A DNA stretch of 64,000 nt from Polynucleobacter sp. JS-Safj-400b-B2 (GTDB lineage Bacteria; Pseudomonadota; Gammaproteobacteria; Burkholderiales; Burkholderiaceae). Below are positions 33,394-48,776 of this stretch, in pieces. The notes beneath the pieces are model-generated. The model was given only the letters and a program-made list of their open reading frames with translations. It was not told the origin of the DNA and did no database searches. Location: the NCBI RefSeq assembly GCF_018881975.1, contig NZ_JACVPJ010000005.1, forward strand, positions 1 to 64,000, written 5' to 3'. The position numbers and the translations under genes were made by a program. How positions within the stretch are numbered: position 1 is the first letter of the stretch; the number at the start of each line of letters is the position of its first letter.

Positions 33394-33394
<1 letters not shown>
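33149..33394 (+). CDS. MazE/AbrB-type antitoxin
   Basis: An 81-residue protein. The N-terminal half is the AbrB swapped-hairpin DNA-binding domain (ISKWGNSLALRIPAAFIKEIQLKDGDKV). The C-terminal tail is helical and would wrap the toxin. It should repress its own promoter through the palindrome at 33096-33141. The stop shares one base with the toxin start (TAATG at 33392-33396). Confidence 0.9.
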
Positions 33395-35153
<1,759 letters not shown>

Positions 35154-35170
35154 TTATTAATATTGTGGCT

Positions 35171-35851
35171 CTAGTTTAAGCGCAAGACTTCTGCCCCTGC
35201 TGGTGGAGTAAAGGTAAAGCGATTGGCTGGCAGGTTCACATTGAGCTGAATCTTATCCAGAGTCACTAGAACTACGCTACCCAGTCCATCAGTTAATTCA
35301 AGCGCCTTAGGCAAGCCATTAGCCATACCAATAGAGATCTTTGTATAAGGAAGATCATTTTTATTCTTGGCGTTGGGATCTTTTTTAGGAGTCAAGGCAA
35401 CCCACTTCATCCCTAGACGCTCTTCACCTTCAATTAAGTCAAAGTGCTGATCCAAGGAGTTTTCACCAAAGAGAATCGCTGCAGGCGTAGACGCCAATGC
35501 CTGTCCTGCCGGACGAAAAGTCGCTTGATTTAAGTCCTTGTCCCACAAGATCAGTTGCTTGCCGTCAGCAATTAATTTTTGCTCATAGGGCTTTTGGGTA
35601 TCCCAGATAAAACGACCTGGACGCTGAAAGACAAAATGGCCCTGAGTTTGACGGAGGACTTTCAAACCCTTGTCTTGTGATTCGTTCGCCTTAGGAGCGC
35701 GCAGCTGTTGTTGCACAAAGTCGCCTTCAGCAGTTTTGGAGTTACGGACAAACTGACGTAACTGCTCTGAACCACTTTCGCTTTGGGAATGGGCTGCATT
35801 TGAAAACAGAATGACTGTTCCTAGAAATAAAGCGGAAAAGAATCTTTGCAA
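35171..35851 (-). CDS. lolA: outer-membrane lipoprotein carrier LolA
   Basis: A 226-residue periplasmic chaperone with signal peptide (ALFLGTVILFSNAAHS) and the LolA half-barrel pattern: EGDFVQQQ, GHFVFQRPGRFIWDTQKPYEQKLIADGKQL and a C-terminal FTFTPPAGAEVL. It carries lipoproteins from LolCDE to LolB. It lies 9 bases after ftsK and about 50 before serS, the usual betaproteobacterial order. Confidence 0.95.
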   Translation of the reverse strand: MQRFFSALFLGTVILFSNAAHSQSESGSEQLRQFVRNSKTAEGDFVQQQLRAPKANESQDKGLKVLRQTQGHFVFQRPGRFIWDTQKPYEQKLIADGKQLILWDKDLNQATFRPAGQALASTPAAILFGENSLDQHFDLIEGEERLGMKWVALTPKKDPNAKNKNDLPYTKISIGMANGLPKALELTDGLGSVVLVTLDKIQLNVNLPANRFTFTPPAGAEVLRLN

Positions 35852-35860
35852 AATGAAGCC

Positions 35861-39169
<3,309 letters not shown>

Positions 39170-39194
39170 GAATCTAAGTAACTGAGCAATAATA

Positions 39195-39224
39195 AAAACA
39201 CCTAGCTTTGCTAGGTGTTTTTAT
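39195..39224 (+). terminator. Terminator after trxB
   Basis: Stem AAAACACCTAGC / GCTAGGTGTTTT (39195-39206 / 39210-39221) with loop TTT, T run after. The stop codon and last codons of the convergent small gene lie in it. Confidence 0.9.
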
Positions 39225-39468
39225 TTAGGGCATCTAATTTCGCCTGATCATCATCTTCTTTTTTATGCAACCCAACTTCAATATCAGTAGTTGCATCAAG
39301 AGCATCTTTATTTACAAAGCCTTTGGGAAATGTCTCCGGATTATTAGGATCCACAGGTATCTTAATCGTAATTTCTCCTTCTGGACATATACTTTGATCG
39401 CCAAAAAAATCTTCAGATACATTCGAGTCATTGAGAAAAAATGAGGTCCACAAATTCCTCTTAGTCAT
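39211..39468 (-). CDS. 85-residue protein of unknown function
   Basis: Begins MTKRNLWTSFFLNDSNVSED, carries SICPEGEITIKIPVDPNNPETFPKG-type short segments and ends acidic and Lys-rich. No signal peptide or known family. AAAGGGGC 5-8 bases before ATG is a good Shine-Dalgarno, which is the main reason to believe it. The last codons and the stop lie within the trxB terminator hairpin. It could be a lone antitoxin-like or regulatory protein, but nothing shows that. Confidence 0.5.
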   Translation of the reverse strand: MTKRNLWTSFFLNDSNVSEDFFGDQSICPEGEITIKIPVDPNNPETFPKGFVNKDALDATTDIEVGLHKKEDDDQAKLDALNKNT

Positions 39469-39533
39469 AGAGCCCCTTTATAAATAAAATAGTAGTATTG
39501 CATTTAATAATTACCCAAATAATTTGTGGACAA

Positions 39534-39566
39534 AAAAACGCCTAGCATTGCTAGGCGTTTTTGTTT
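39534..39566 (-). terminator. Terminator after hppA
   Basis: AACGCCTAGC / GCTAGGCGTT around ATT (39537-39559 approximately), flanked by A and T runs so it can act on both strands. It shares the CTAGC-GCTAG core with the trxB terminator. Confidence 0.85.
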
Positions 39567-39582
39567 GTTGCACTTGTATTGC

Positions 39583-41643
39583 TTAACGTGAGACTACTGG
39601 CAAGAGTGGCACGATGAGCAATGCCACGATGTTAATGATCTTGATGAGTGGATTAACAGCAGGGCCCGCGGTATCTTTGTAAGGGTCGCCTACGGTATCG
39701 CCAGTCACTGCAGCCTTGTGAGCTTCAGAACCTTTGCCGCCGAAGTTGCCTTCTTCGATATATTTCTTGGCGTTATCCCAAGCACCGCCACCAGTACACA
39801 TCGAGATCGCTACAAACAAGCCAGTCACGATAGTTCCCATGAGTAAGCCACCCAATGCAGCAGGTCCTAATAAGAGACCAACGACAACTGGGGCAACTAC
39901 TGGCAAGAGGGAAGGAACGATCATCTCTTTAATAGCAGCTGAGGTGAGCATATCTACCGCTTTGCCGTACTCAGGCTTGGCAGTACCTTCCATAATTCCA
40001 GGGATATCACGGAACTGACGACGCACTTCTTCAACCACAGCGCCAGCACAACGACCAACTGCTTCCATCGCCATCGCACCGAACAAGTAAGGAATCATGC
40101 CGCCAATAAACAGACCAATGATCACCATGTGGTTAGACAAGTCAAAAGACACTTGTTGGCCCATACCCTCTAAAGCATGGGTGTAGTCAGCAAAGAGGAC
40201 GAGCGATGCCAAACCAGCTGAACCAATCGCATAGCCTTTGGTAACCGCTTTAGTGGTATTACCAACCGCATCCAATGGATCGGTAATGTCGCGCACAGAT
40301 TGTGGCAAGCCTGCCATCTCTGCAATACCACCAGCGTTATCCGTAATTGGGCCGTAGGCATCAAGCGCAACCACAATACCTGCCATGGACAACATAGCTG
40401 TTGCTGCAATCGCAATGCCGTACAAACCGGCTAACCAATATGCGGCAAAAATCGCTGCGCATACAAACAGAACTGGATAAGCAGTTGACTTCATCGAGAT
40501 ACCTAAACCAGCGATGATGTTGGTGCCATGTCCTTTGGTAGAAGCTTCAGCAATATGTTGAACTGGCTTGAACTGGGTACCGGTGTAGTATTCGGTAATC
40601 CATACCAAGCCTGCTGTAAGCAACAAGCCCACTACAGTTGAACCAAACAAACGCCATTGGCTTCCGGGGATGCCTAATGCATCGTCTGGCATGATGAAGT
40701 TGGTTACGAAGTAGAAAGCGATCAGCGACAAGCCACCAGCAATGATCAAGCCTTTATACAAAGCTGGCATGACGTTTCTCATGCCAGGCGTGGCTTTTAC
40801 AAATGAGCAACCAATGATGGAAGCAATAATGGAAACACCGCCAAGTACTAATGGATAAATAATTGCCGCGACTGGCGCGCCAGACACCATGAGGGAACCC
40901 AAGACCATGGTTGCAATCAAAGTCACCGCATAAGTTTCAAATAAATCAGCAGCCATACCTGCGCAGTCACCGACGTTGTCACCAACATTGTCAGCAATCA
41001 CTGCAGGATTGCGTGGATCATCCTCTGGAATACCTGCTTCAACCTTACCAACTAAGTCAGCGCCAACGTCTGCACCCTTAGTAAAGATGCCACCACCTAA
41101 ACGGGCAAAGATCGAAATCAGAGAAGAGCCGAATGCCAAACCAATCAATAGATGCAATACAGAAGAAAGGTCTTGCCCTGCACCAATCGACACGAGGAAC
41201 ATGAAGAACAAGCCAACACCCAATAGACCAAGGCCAACTACCAACATGCCGGTAATAGCGCCACCTTTAAATGCCACATTGAGCGCTTCATTCATACCCT
41301 TAGTAGCAGCTTCTGCAGTACGCACGTTTGCGCGTACAGAAACATTCATGCCAATAAAGCCACAAGCACCGGAAAGTACCGCACCGACGACAAAGCCAAT
41401 CGCTGTTGCAAAATCAAGAAAGAGCGCCATCAGAATGGTTAAAACCACCCCAACTATGGCAATCGTTTTATATTGACGTGACAAATACGCTGCCGCGCCC
41501 TGCTGAATCGCCTCAGCAATTTCTTGCATCTTGGCGTTTCCTGTACTTTGCTTCAAAATCCAGCCGCGCATCACAAAACCGTAAATCACGGCTATGACAC
41601 CGCACGCCAAGGCAAAATACAAGCCTAAAGTGACATTACTCAT
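39583..41643 (-). CDS. hppA: proton-pumping membrane pyrophosphatase, K+-independent type
   Basis: A 686-residue protein with about 15-16 transmembrane helices. Pyrophosphate and Mg sites are [34 protein letters not shown] and later [20 protein letters not shown]. The K+-dependence region reads [17 protein letters not shown]; Lys after GNTT (where K+-dependent enzymes have Ala) marks the K+-independent H+-pumping subfamily. It conserves energy from pyrophosphate made in biosynthesis. It is divergent from the soluble pyrophosphatase ppa. A GGGAG Shine-Dalgarno precedes the ATG. Confidence 0.96.
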   Translation of the reverse strand: MSNVTLGLYFALACGVIAVIYGFVMRGWILKQSTGNAKMQEIAEAIQQGAAAYLSRQYKTIAIVGVVLTILMALFLDFATAIGFVVGAVLSGACGFIGMNVSVRANVRTAEAATKGMNEALNVAFKGGAITGMLVVGLGLLGVGLFFMFLVSIGAGQDLSSVLHLLIGLAFGSSLISIFARLGGGIFTKGADVGADLVGKVEAGIPEDDPRNPAVIADNVGDNVGDCAGMAADLFETYAVTLIATMVLGSLMVSGAPVAAIIYPLVLGGVSIIASIIGCSFVKATPGMRNVMPALYKGLIIAGGLSLIAFYFVTNFIMPDDALGIPGSQWRLFGSTVVGLLLTAGLVWITEYYTGTQFKPVQHIAEASTKGHGTNIIAGLGISMKSTAYPVLFVCAAIFAAYWLAGLYGIAIAATAMLSMAGIVVALDAYGPITDNAGGIAEMAGLPQSVRDITDPLDAVGNTTKAVTKGYAIGSAGLASLVLFADYTHALEGMGQQVSFDLSNHMVIIGLFIGGMIPYLFGAMAMEAVGRCAGAVVEEVRRQFRDIPGIMEGTAKPEYGKAVDMLTSAAIKEMIVPSLLPVVAPVVVGLLLGPAALGGLLMGTIVTGLFVAISMCTGGGAWDNAKKYIEEGNFGGKGSEAHKAAVTGDTVGDPYKDTAGPAVNPLIKIINIVALLIVPLLPVVSR

Positions 41644-41659
41644 GCTTTAACTCCCTAAA

Positions 41660-41692
41660 GTTAATCATTTGTTAATCATTTGTTAATCTTTA
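41660..41692. repeat. Three 11-bp direct repeats upstream of hppA
   Basis: GTTAATCATTT twice and a partial third copy (GTTAATCTTTA), starting 17 bases upstream of the hppA ATG. The phasing equals one helical turn, so it may be a regulator site. Confidence 0.7.
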
Positions 41693-41837
41693 TTGTTCTG
41701 TATAACTTGCACTTAGGTAGACCTGGTTCCCGAAAGCTTTAAACTAAGGTCTTTAAGCTGTACCAGTATGTAGCAGAATCACCCCTGCGCCCCCTTGATA
41801 GGATCAGGGTATTTACTAATCATTATTCGGAGTATTT

Positions 41838-42374
41838 ATGAGTCTCGAAAAGGTCAAGCCAGGTAAAAAGATCCCTGAAAGCTTCAACGTCATTATTGAA
41901 ATCCCAATGAACGCTGATCCAGTGAAGTACGAGGTGGATAAAGAGTCTGGCGCAATTTTCGTTGACCGATTTATGGGCACTGCAATGCACTACCCATGCA
42001 ACTACGGCTATATCAACAAAACCATCGCCGGTGATGGTGACCCTGTTGACGTACTCGTCATTACCCCGTTCCCACTCATTCCAGGTGTAGTTGTTTCTTG
42101 CCGCGCAATTGGCGTATTGCAAATGGAAGATGAAGGTGGTGAAGATGCCAAATTATTGGCCGTCCCAGAAGACAAAATTTTGCCAATCTATACACACTGG
42201 CAAAAACCAGAAGACATGAACCCACTTCGCTTAAATCAAATCCAACACTTCTTCGAACACTATAAAGATCTCGAAGCAGGAAAATGGGTAAAAGTGAGAG
42301 GTTGGGGTGGCGTTGCAGATGCTCATAAGGAAATTCTTGAGGGTATCGATCGTTACAACAAAGAGCACGGTTAA
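41838..42374 (+). CDS. ppa: inorganic pyrophosphatase
   Basis: A 178-residue family I pyrophosphatase with the active-site signature [10 protein letters not shown] (three Asp), YPCNYGYI, and [10 protein letters not shown] near the C-terminus. It splits pyrophosphate to phosphate in the cytosol. It is head-to-head with hppA, whose product does the same while pumping protons. Confidence 0.97.
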   Translation: MSLEKVKPGKKIPESFNVIIEIPMNADPVKYEVDKESGAIFVDRFMGTAMHYPCNYGYINKTIAGDGDPVDVLVITPFPLIPGVVVSCRAIGVLQMEDEGGEDAKLLAVPEDKILPIYTHWQKPEDMNPLRLNQIQHFFEHYKDLEAGKWVKVRGWGGVADAHKEILEGIDRYNKEHG

Positions 42375-42421
42375 TTTAGTATTTATTTAAATAGTTATTA
42401 GTAAAGGCTTTGTGAGTCGGA

Positions 42422-44041
42422 GTGAGTGCACAGAAAATTGCTTTAGCCCAAATCAACCCTTTACTGGGTGATTTGGCTGGCAACGCGCAACTCATTCACA
42501 AAGCCGCTCTAGACGCCTACTATCAGGGCGCCAAACTCGTAGTCACCCCTGAGCTTTCGCTTACGGGCTATCCCCCAGAAGACTTATTGCTCCGCCCTGC
42601 TTTCATTGAGGCGGCGCAATTACAGCTCGAGCTCTTAATGAAAGAGTTAGCTCAGCACTCAGATCTGACCGTCATCGTTGGTCACCCCAAACAGACATCT
42701 GCAGGTTTGCAAAACTACGCATCCGTCTTAAGAAGCGGCAAAGTGATCGTAGGCTATGCCAAACAAGAATTACCCAATCACGAAGTATTTGATGAGGTCC
42801 GCTACTTCGTTCCCGGCAATCAAGCTTGCGTATTTGAATGCGAAGGTATTCATTACGGCTTGATCTTATGTGAAGATGCCTGGCATGCAGGTCCCGCTAA
42901 ACAGGCGCATGCTGCTGGAGCGCAGGTATTACTAGTTCCGAATGCATCGCCTTATCACCTCAAGAAAGAGGCGCTTCGTATTGAAGTATTGCGTGGGCAT
43001 ATTGCGCAAACCAATATGCCGCTGGTTTACGTTAATGCAGTTGGCGGTCAAGATGAATTGGTATTTGATGGCGGCTCATTTGCGCTAAATAGTCGTGGCG
43101 AGGTTGTCATGGCAATGCCACAGTTTGAAACAGGCTTAGGTCTTGTTGCAGTCTCTCCTTCTGGTGAACTAGAAAAAGGTTTAATTACTCCACCCCAATC
43201 AGTAGAAGCGCAAGCCTATCAAGCGCTTGTCTTAGGCGTACGTGACTATGTCACCAAAAATCGCTTCCCCGGCGTGATTATTGGCCTATCTGGCGGCGTA
43301 GATTCAGCCCTGGTCCTTGCTATTGCTGTGGATGCCCTCGGCGCCGACAAAGTGCGTACAGTCATGATGGCTTCACGCTACACCGCCGATATCTCGTGGA
43401 TCGATGCTCGTGAGATGGCTCAAAACCTGGGCGTCCAATACGATGAGATTCCGATTAGCGGACCAGTAGATGCTTTAGAGGCATCGCTAGCCGAGCAATT
43501 CAAAGGCCTCAATGTTGATGCTACTGAAGAAAATATTCAGGCGCGCGTACGTGGAACACTGCTGATGGCTCTTTCTAATAAAACGGGTCGACTGGTTTTA
43601 ACCACTGGTAATAAGAGTGAAATGGCTGTCGGTTATTGCACTCTATATGGCGACATGGCCGGTGGCTTTGCCGTCATTAAAGATATTGCCAAAACTTTGG
43701 TGTATCGCTTATGTGCTTACCGCAATAGTATTGGCGCCGTTATTCCTGAGCGAATCTTGACTCGCGCCCCTTCCGCCGAATTACGTCCCGATCAAAAAGA
43801 CCAAGATAGTCTTCCTTCCTACGAAGTATTGGACGGGATTGTTGAGCGCTACATGGAGCAAAATCAATCGATTACCCAGATCATTGCCGCTGGCTTTGAT
43901 CCTGAAAGCGTTGAGAAGGTGACCCGCTTAATTAAGCTTAATGAATACAAGCGTCGTCAAGCACCTCCAGGAGTCCGTGTGACTACGCGCGCCTTTGGGA
44001 GGGATTGGCGCTACCCAATCACATCGCAATTTAGAGCCTAG
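42422..44041 (+). CDS. nadE: glutamine-dependent NAD+ synthetase
   Basis: A 539-residue two-domain enzyme. The N-terminal nitrilase-like glutaminase has the Glu-Lys-Cys triad in VTPELSLTGYPPEDLL, KQELPNHEVFDEVRYF and ILCEDAWH. The C-terminal synthetase has the P-loop GLSGGVDSALVLAIAVDALG and GNKSEMAVGYCTLYGDMAGGF. It makes NAD+ from nicotinate adenine dinucleotide. The start is GTG at 42422 (MSAQKIALAQIN), with GGAG-like bases upstream. Confidence 0.96.
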   Translation: MSAQKIALAQINPLLGDLAGNAQLIHKAALDAYYQGAKLVVTPELSLTGYPPEDLLLRPAFIEAAQLQLELLMKELAQHSDLTVIVGHPKQTSAGLQNYASVLRSGKVIVGYAKQELPNHEVFDEVRYFVPGNQACVFECEGIHYGLILCEDAWHAGPAKQAHAAGAQVLLVPNASPYHLKKEALRIEVLRGHIAQTNMPLVYVNAVGGQDELVFDGGSFALNSRGEVVMAMPQFETGLGLVAVSPSGELEKGLITPPQSVEAQAYQALVLGVRDYVTKNRFPGVIIGLSGGVDSALVLAIAVDALGADKVRTVMMASRYTADISWIDAREMAQNLGVQYDEIPISGPVDALEASLAEQFKGLNVDATEENIQARVRGTLLMALSNKTGRLVLTTGNKSEMAVGYCTLYGDMAGGFAVIKDIAKTLVYRLCAYRNSIGAVIPERILTRAPSAELRPDQKDQDSLPSYEVLDGIVERYMEQNQSITQIIAAGFDPESVEKVTRLIKLNEYKRRQAPPGVRVTTRAFGRDWRYPITSQFRA

Positions 44042-44113
44042 ACACCCAAAAACTGCCGGCTTTTTGGCAAGTCATTCAAGTTCTAGGTATGATTGCTCCA
44101 ATAGGGGGAATAA

Positions 44114-44452
<339 letters not shown>

Positions 44453-44479
44453 GAGTAGGCTTAACGTAGCAAACAAATG

Positions 44480-44507
44480 CAGCGGCTTGACGAGCCGCTG
44501 TTTTTAT
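44480..44507 (+). terminator. Terminator after glnB
   Basis: CAGCGGCT / AGCCGCTG (44480-44487 / 44493-44500), then five T. Confidence 0.88.
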
Positions 44508-44512
44508 TTGGA

Positions 44513-45514
44513 TTAACGCAACTGAGAATCTGAAGTTGTTGATGGAGCTACTGGCTGAATGATTTCAGCTGGCTCCAAAATAATTGTCTTACCAGTCGTA
44601 TTGCCGATACGCACCTTTGCACCCTGGTAGTACAAATCCACCTGATTTAAGCCGCCAGTAAGAACCTTTAACGGAGGCTTACCGAAAACACTCACACCAA
44701 CACCAGGTTCCAAAGCTTTATTCTGGGTCTTGCCAGTAGCATCGACTACGCAAACTGTTTGTTCAGTCTTTGATTGTAGGTAAACCATATCGCCGGCCTT
44801 TTTAGGCGCCTCAGGCTTGTAATTGATGACTGAGACATCTATAGGCGGGCATTCAGCTGGAACGGTGGCAGAAACAATTTCTGGGGCTACCGCTGGTACT
44901 GGCCTTGCATCTGCTATGGGTTCTGCCGGCGCAGGCTCTGGCGCCGCCTCTTGAATAATGACTACCTCTTCTTTAACTGGCTCCGGAAAAAATAGAGGCT
45001 GCAAGTTCACCGCAGCAAAAATAAGCGCTGCGCCAATTGCTAATAGTAGGAAGAGTTTCTTTTTGGGGTCGGCTGAAGATTTTGACTTAACTCTGTAGTC
45101 AAGAGCACTTTCAGATATTGTGCTTGCGCTGACCTTTTCGGGTTTTGGGTCGAGGGCTTTTGCCTGTTCTGTTTCTTTTGCTTTTTCAGGCTTTGGTTTT
45201 TTCTCTACCGCAGAGGCATTTGTCCCCTCCTGCAATTTCTCTTCGACTTCTGTTGCTCTTACAGATTGTGGAAAATCACCAAAATCAAATGCTTCTTCTG
45301 GAGTGAGCTTTAGTAGGCCAGCTACTTTTTTTGCTGCGGTAAATTTAACTTGATCACCATAGAAACTACTGCTTTCGCCATTTTCAATCTGCTCTATTTG
45401 ACGAACAGACAGGCAAGCCATCCCCGATAGATCTTTCGTGCTTAATCCTAGACTTTCTCTAGCCCTGGTAAATACCTCTTTACGAATCTCGGGAAGTTTG
45501 GCTTTAATTACCAC
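44513..45514 (-). CDS. RodZ-like membrane-anchored helix-turn-helix protein
   Basis: A 333-residue protein. The N-terminal helix-turn-helix (ARESLGLSTKDLSGMACLSVRQIEQIENGE) is followed by a Lys/Glu-rich linker, one transmembrane helix (LFLLLAIGAALIFAAVNL) near 157-175, a Pro/Ala-rich periplasmic stretch and a C-terminal DUF4115-like beta domain (VVDATGKTQ, FGKPPLKVLTGG, VDLYYQGAKVRI). This is the RodZ architecture; RodZ links MreB to the cell-wall machinery. The helix-turn-helix is less typical, so a diverged paralogue is possible. Confidence 0.8.
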   Translation of the reverse strand: MVIKAKLPEIRKEVFTRARESLGLSTKDLSGMACLSVRQIEQIENGESSSFYGDQVKFTAAKKVAGLLKLTPEEAFDFGDFPQSVRATEVEEKLQEGTNASAVEKKPKPEKAKETEQAKALDPKPEKVSASTISESALDYRVKSKSSADPKKKLFLLLAIGAALIFAAVNLQPLFFPEPVKEEVVIIQEAAPEPAPAEPIADARPVPAVAPEIVSATVPAECPPIDVSVINYKPEAPKKAGDMVYLQSKTEQTVCVVDATGKTQNKALEPGVGVSVFGKPPLKVLTGGLNQVDLYYQGAKVRIGNTTGKTIILEPAEIIQPVAPSTTSDSQLR

Positions 45515-45623
45515 TGCAGATTTGTCTCACTATTTGTTAATCGTATAACTCTAATGCATTGCTCAATTTAATGCTTTTTAAGATATTAGTACTTTTATAC
45601 CAATGAATAAATTAGCTCTGAGA

Positions 45624-46253
45624 CTAGCTAGTCAAGGGGTGACTCTCTAAATCAGACTCTAAGTATTTCTTTACTAAATTTTGCACTGAATCTGCGTGCA
45701 TTTTTTCCATCACTCTGGCTTTATGAACCTTAATCGTGGCATCCGTAGTTCCTAGCTTTAGAGCGATATCTTTGTTTAAAAGTCCTTTAACCAGCCATCC
45801 ACAGACTTCATGCTCTCTCGGGGTTAAGCTCTCGTAACCTTTTTTAGCTTCAATATCCAAAGAAATGCGCTTCAGTTGGCGGCCATCAAACTCAATCGCA
45901 TCTGCAACTGCCTTTAAGAGCTCTTCCAAATTAAATGGCTTAAATAAGAAATCCAACGCCCCCTTCTTCAGGCCCTGAACGATTTGGTGGGGATGACTTT
46001 GGCCGCTGACAAACACAATAGGCGTCTTGCGACCAAACTTTTGCAGCATTTCTTGCAAATCTAGCCCACTCATATCTGGCATTTGCATGTCTAACAGAAT
46101 GACGGCAGGTGAGACTGGAACGGATTTTTCCAAGAAAACAGTAGCAGATGCATAGTCATCTACGATATATCCCAGTTCACGCAACATTCTGGATAGAGAA
46201 ATGCGCATTGACTCGTCATCATCAATTAGGTAAATATGGCCGACTTTAGTCAT
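45624..46253 (-). CDS. FixJ/NarL-type response regulator
   Basis: About 209 residues from the preferred start at 46253 (MTKVGHIYLIDDDESMRISL); an upstream in-frame ATG at 46298 is less likely. The receiver domain has DDDE, phospho-acceptor VILLDMQMPDMSG and KPFNLEELLKAV. The DNA-binding helix-turn-helix is SLTPREHEVCGWLVKGLLNKDIALKLGTTDATIKVHKARVMEKM-like (LuxR/FixJ). No histidine kinase gene is adjacent, so its partner is elsewhere. Target genes unknown. Confidence 0.9.
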   Translation of the reverse strand: MTKVGHIYLIDDDESMRISLSRMLRELGYIVDDYASATVFLEKSVPVSPAVILLDMQMPDMSGLDLQEMLQKFGRKTPIVFVSGQSHPHQIVQGLKKGALDFLFKPFNLEELLKAVADAIEFDGRQLKRISLDIEAKKGYESLTPREHEVCGWLVKGLLNKDIALKLGTTDATIKVHKARVMEKMHADSVQNLVKKYLESDLESHPLTS

Positions 46254-46481
46254 TGATTTCAAAGGAAAAGTGATCGATAACTTAATGTACTGCAGCATCT
46301 TTTACTAAGCTATTAGCTGTTTAGCTAATATTAGGTCTAAATCAATGATTTCATTGATATCTTTATATTGCATTGCAACATAAAGATCAGTCAAGGAAGG
46401 CTACTGCAACTTAGTCACCCTTGAGCTCATCTCACGGCACAATAGAGTCTTTCGACACAAACCTTTTCTGGAGTAATAAGC

Positions 46482-48173
46482 ATGAAACGCCTTAATGAAC
46501 GCTCGCGCATGGTCACCGAAGGGGTTGCTCGCGCACCTAATCGTTCGATGTATTACGCCATGGGTTACGAAGAAAAGGATTTCGTAAAACCAATGGTTGG
46601 TGTTGCGAATGGTCACTCCACTATTACTCCATGCAACAGTGGTTTACAAAAATTAGCTGATGCCGCTGTTAATGCTTTAGAAGCGGCTGGTGCAAAAGCG
46701 CAAGTATTTGGTACGCCAACAGTTTCTGATGGTATCGGCATGGGTACCGAGGGTATGAAATATTCCCTTGTCTCACGCGAAGTGATTGCCGACAGTATTG
46801 AGGTTTGTGTAAATGGTCTTTGGCAAGATGGCGTTGTCGTCATTGGTGGTTGCGATAAAAATATGCCAGGTGGCATGATGGCCTTAGCGCGTACCAATGT
46901 ACCGGGCATCTATGTCTATGGCGGTACGATCAAGCCAGGTCATTACAAGGGTAAAGAACTCAATATTGTTTCTGCATTTGAAGCGGTTGGTGAGTTTACT
47001 TCTGGTCGATTAAGTGAAGAAGACTTAAAGGGTGTTGAACAGCATGCCTGCCCTGGTAGCGGCTCTTGTGGCGGCATGTACACAGCAAATACCATGAGCT
47101 CTTCGTTTGAGGCTTTAGGCATGAGCTTGCCCTACTCTTCTACTATGGCCAATGTTGATGAAGAGAAAGTAGTGAGCGCCGCTGAATCAGCGCGCGTCCT
47201 GGTAGAGGCTGTCAAGAATAACCTTCGTCCACGCGACATCATTACCAAAAAATCCATTGAGAATGCTGTCAGCGTAATCATGGCAGTTGGTGGATCAACC
47301 AATGCGGTATTGCATTTCTTGGCTATTACCAGCGCAGCTGAAATCGATTGGACAATTGATGACTTTGAGCGTATTCGCAAACGCGTTCCAGTGATCGTTG
47401 ATATGAAACCATCTGGTACTTATCTTGCAACTGACCTGCATCAAGCTGGTGGCATTCCACAAGTAATGAAGATTTTGCTCGATGGTGGCTTGCTTCATGG
47501 CGATTGCATGACCATCACTGGTAAAATGATTGCTGAAGTCTTAAAGGATGTTCCATCTGTACCACGCGCTGATCAAAAAGTGATTCGCACTTTAGACAAT
47601 CCTTTATACAAACAAGGTCACCTAGCCATTCTCAAAGGCAATATCTCCCCTGAGGGTTGCGTTGCTAAGATCACTGGTCTCAAGAATCCATCAATTACAG
47701 GCCCAGCGCGTGTATTTGATTCAGAAGATGATGCAATGGCAGCGATTATGGCTCAGAAAATCAAGGATGGCGACATTGTTGTGATTCGTTATGAAGGCCC
47801 TAAAGGCGGTCCTGGTATGCGTGAAATGCTTGCCCCCACCTCTGCCCTTGTTGGTCAAGGCCTAGGTGAATCAGTAGGCCTGATTACCGATGGTCGCTTC
47901 TCTGGTGGCACTTGGGGCATGGTTGTCGGTCACGTAGCTCCTGAAGCTTATGTAGGCGGTACGATTGCCCTCATTCATGAAGGGGACTCGGTAACCATTG
48001 ATGCCCATCAACTACTGATTCAATTGAACGTTGATGAAGCAGAAATTGCGAAACGTCGCGCAGCTTGGGTACAACCTAAGCCGCGTTATACCCGCGGATT
48101 GCTTGCTAAATATGCAAGTCTTGCAAGCAGTGCGAGCAAAGGAGCGGTAACGGATTTAGATTTAAAAATCTAA
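46482..48173 (+). CDS. ilvD: dihydroxy-acid dehydratase
   Basis: A 563-residue iron-sulfur dehydratase of branched-chain amino-acid synthesis. Cluster and metal ligands are seen in [14 protein letters not shown] and [44 protein letters not shown] is near the C-terminus. It converts dihydroxy-isovalerate and its homologue to 2-keto acids. TGGAG precedes the ATG. It is monocistronic, with a terminator at 48194-48226. Confidence 0.97.
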   Translation: MKRLNERSRMVTEGVARAPNRSMYYAMGYEEKDFVKPMVGVANGHSTITPCNSGLQKLADAAVNALEAAGAKAQVFGTPTVSDGIGMGTEGMKYSLVSREVIADSIEVCVNGLWQDGVVVIGGCDKNMPGGMMALARTNVPGIYVYGGTIKPGHYKGKELNIVSAFEAVGEFTSGRLSEEDLKGVEQHACPGSGSCGGMYTANTMSSSFEALGMSLPYSSTMANVDEEKVVSAAESARVLVEAVKNNLRPRDIITKKSIENAVSVIMAVGGSTNAVLHFLAITSAAEIDWTIDDFERIRKRVPVIVDMKPSGTYLATDLHQAGGIPQVMKILLDGGLLHGDCMTITGKMIAEVLKDVPSVPRADQKVIRTLDNPLYKQGHLAILKGNISPEGCVAKITGLKNPSITGPARVFDSEDDAMAAIMAQKIKDGDIVVIRYEGPKGGPGMREMLAPTSALVGQGLGESVGLITDGRFSGGTWGMVVGHVAPEAYVGGTIALIHEGDSVTIDAHQLLIQLNVDEAEIAKRRAAWVQPKPRYTRGLLAKYASLASSASKGAVTDLDLKI

Positions 48174-48193
48174 TTGAGTTAATCGTTCTTGCT

Positions 48194-48226
48194 AAAAAGC
48201 CCCTAAGTAAAACTAGGGGCTTTTTT
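48194..48226. terminator. Bidirectional terminator between ilvD and the copper operon
   Basis: GCCCCTA / TAGGGGC (48199-48205 / 48214-48220) flanked by A5 and T6. It serves ilvD on the plus strand and the PCuAC gene on the minus strand. Confidence 0.88.
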
Positions 48227-48257
48227 ATTACTTCAGCATTACCGCTCAATTAATGCC

Positions 48258-48737
48258 TTAGTGCTTCATTACGCCTGGGTTGCCCATCGCGTTTACAGGC
48301 ATCTTCACTTCCACTTCACCGGCTTTAGCAAACTTCAATTTCACTGGCACAGTCTCACCTGCTGTTAAAGGCGCTTTAATATTTATAAACATGAGATGTA
48401 AACCGCCTGGCTTTAACTCAACAGCGCTGCCCGCCGGCAAAGGAATATCTTTAACTTGGCGCATCTTCATCACATTGCCATCCATGGCCATTTCATGCAA
48501 TTGCACTTCGCCGGCAACTGATGAGCTTGCTGAAACGAGTTGATCGGCTGCCCCTTTGTTTTCAATCTTCATAAAGCCGCCGGCTACCTGCTGGCCAGGA
48601 ACTGTAGCACGGGTATAGGCATCTTCAATCTTGATAGCGTTAGTAGTGACAGTTTTGGAAACGTTTTGTGCCCATGCCGATCCTACTAAAGCCATTCCTG
48701 TAACAGTACATATTGTTAATAATAATTTTGTCTTCAT
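48258..48737 (-). CDS. periplasmic copper chaperone PCu(A)C
   Basis: A 159-residue protein with signal peptide (VTGMALVGSAWA) and the PCuAC metal motif: QLHEMAMDGNVMKMRQ followed by GGLHLMFINI, giving the H-x-M and M/H ligands for Cu(I). The His/Met tail GVMKH could add a ligand. PCuAC delivers copper to the Cu-A site of cytochrome oxidase, often with Sco or TlpA. It is the last gene of a five-gene minus-strand operon with a TonB receptor and TlpA-like thioredoxin. Confidence 0.92.
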   Translation of the reverse strand: MKTKLLLTICTVTGMALVGSAWAQNVSKTVTTNAIKIEDAYTRATVPGQQVAGGFMKIENKGAADQLVSASSSVAGEVQLHEMAMDGNVMKMRQVKDIPLPAGSAVELKPGGLHLMFINIKAPLTAGETVPVKLKFAKAGEVEVKMPVNAMGNPGVMKH

Positions 48738-48776
48738 ATTTCTATTCTCCCGGTAATTGAAAAGCGATTCATTTAA

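Noticed and set aside
40976..41476. Long plus-strand frame opposite hppA (and similar ones opposite ilvD, pst genes and ftsK)
   Set aside because: Antisense shadows of long conserved genes, with no independent start signals.
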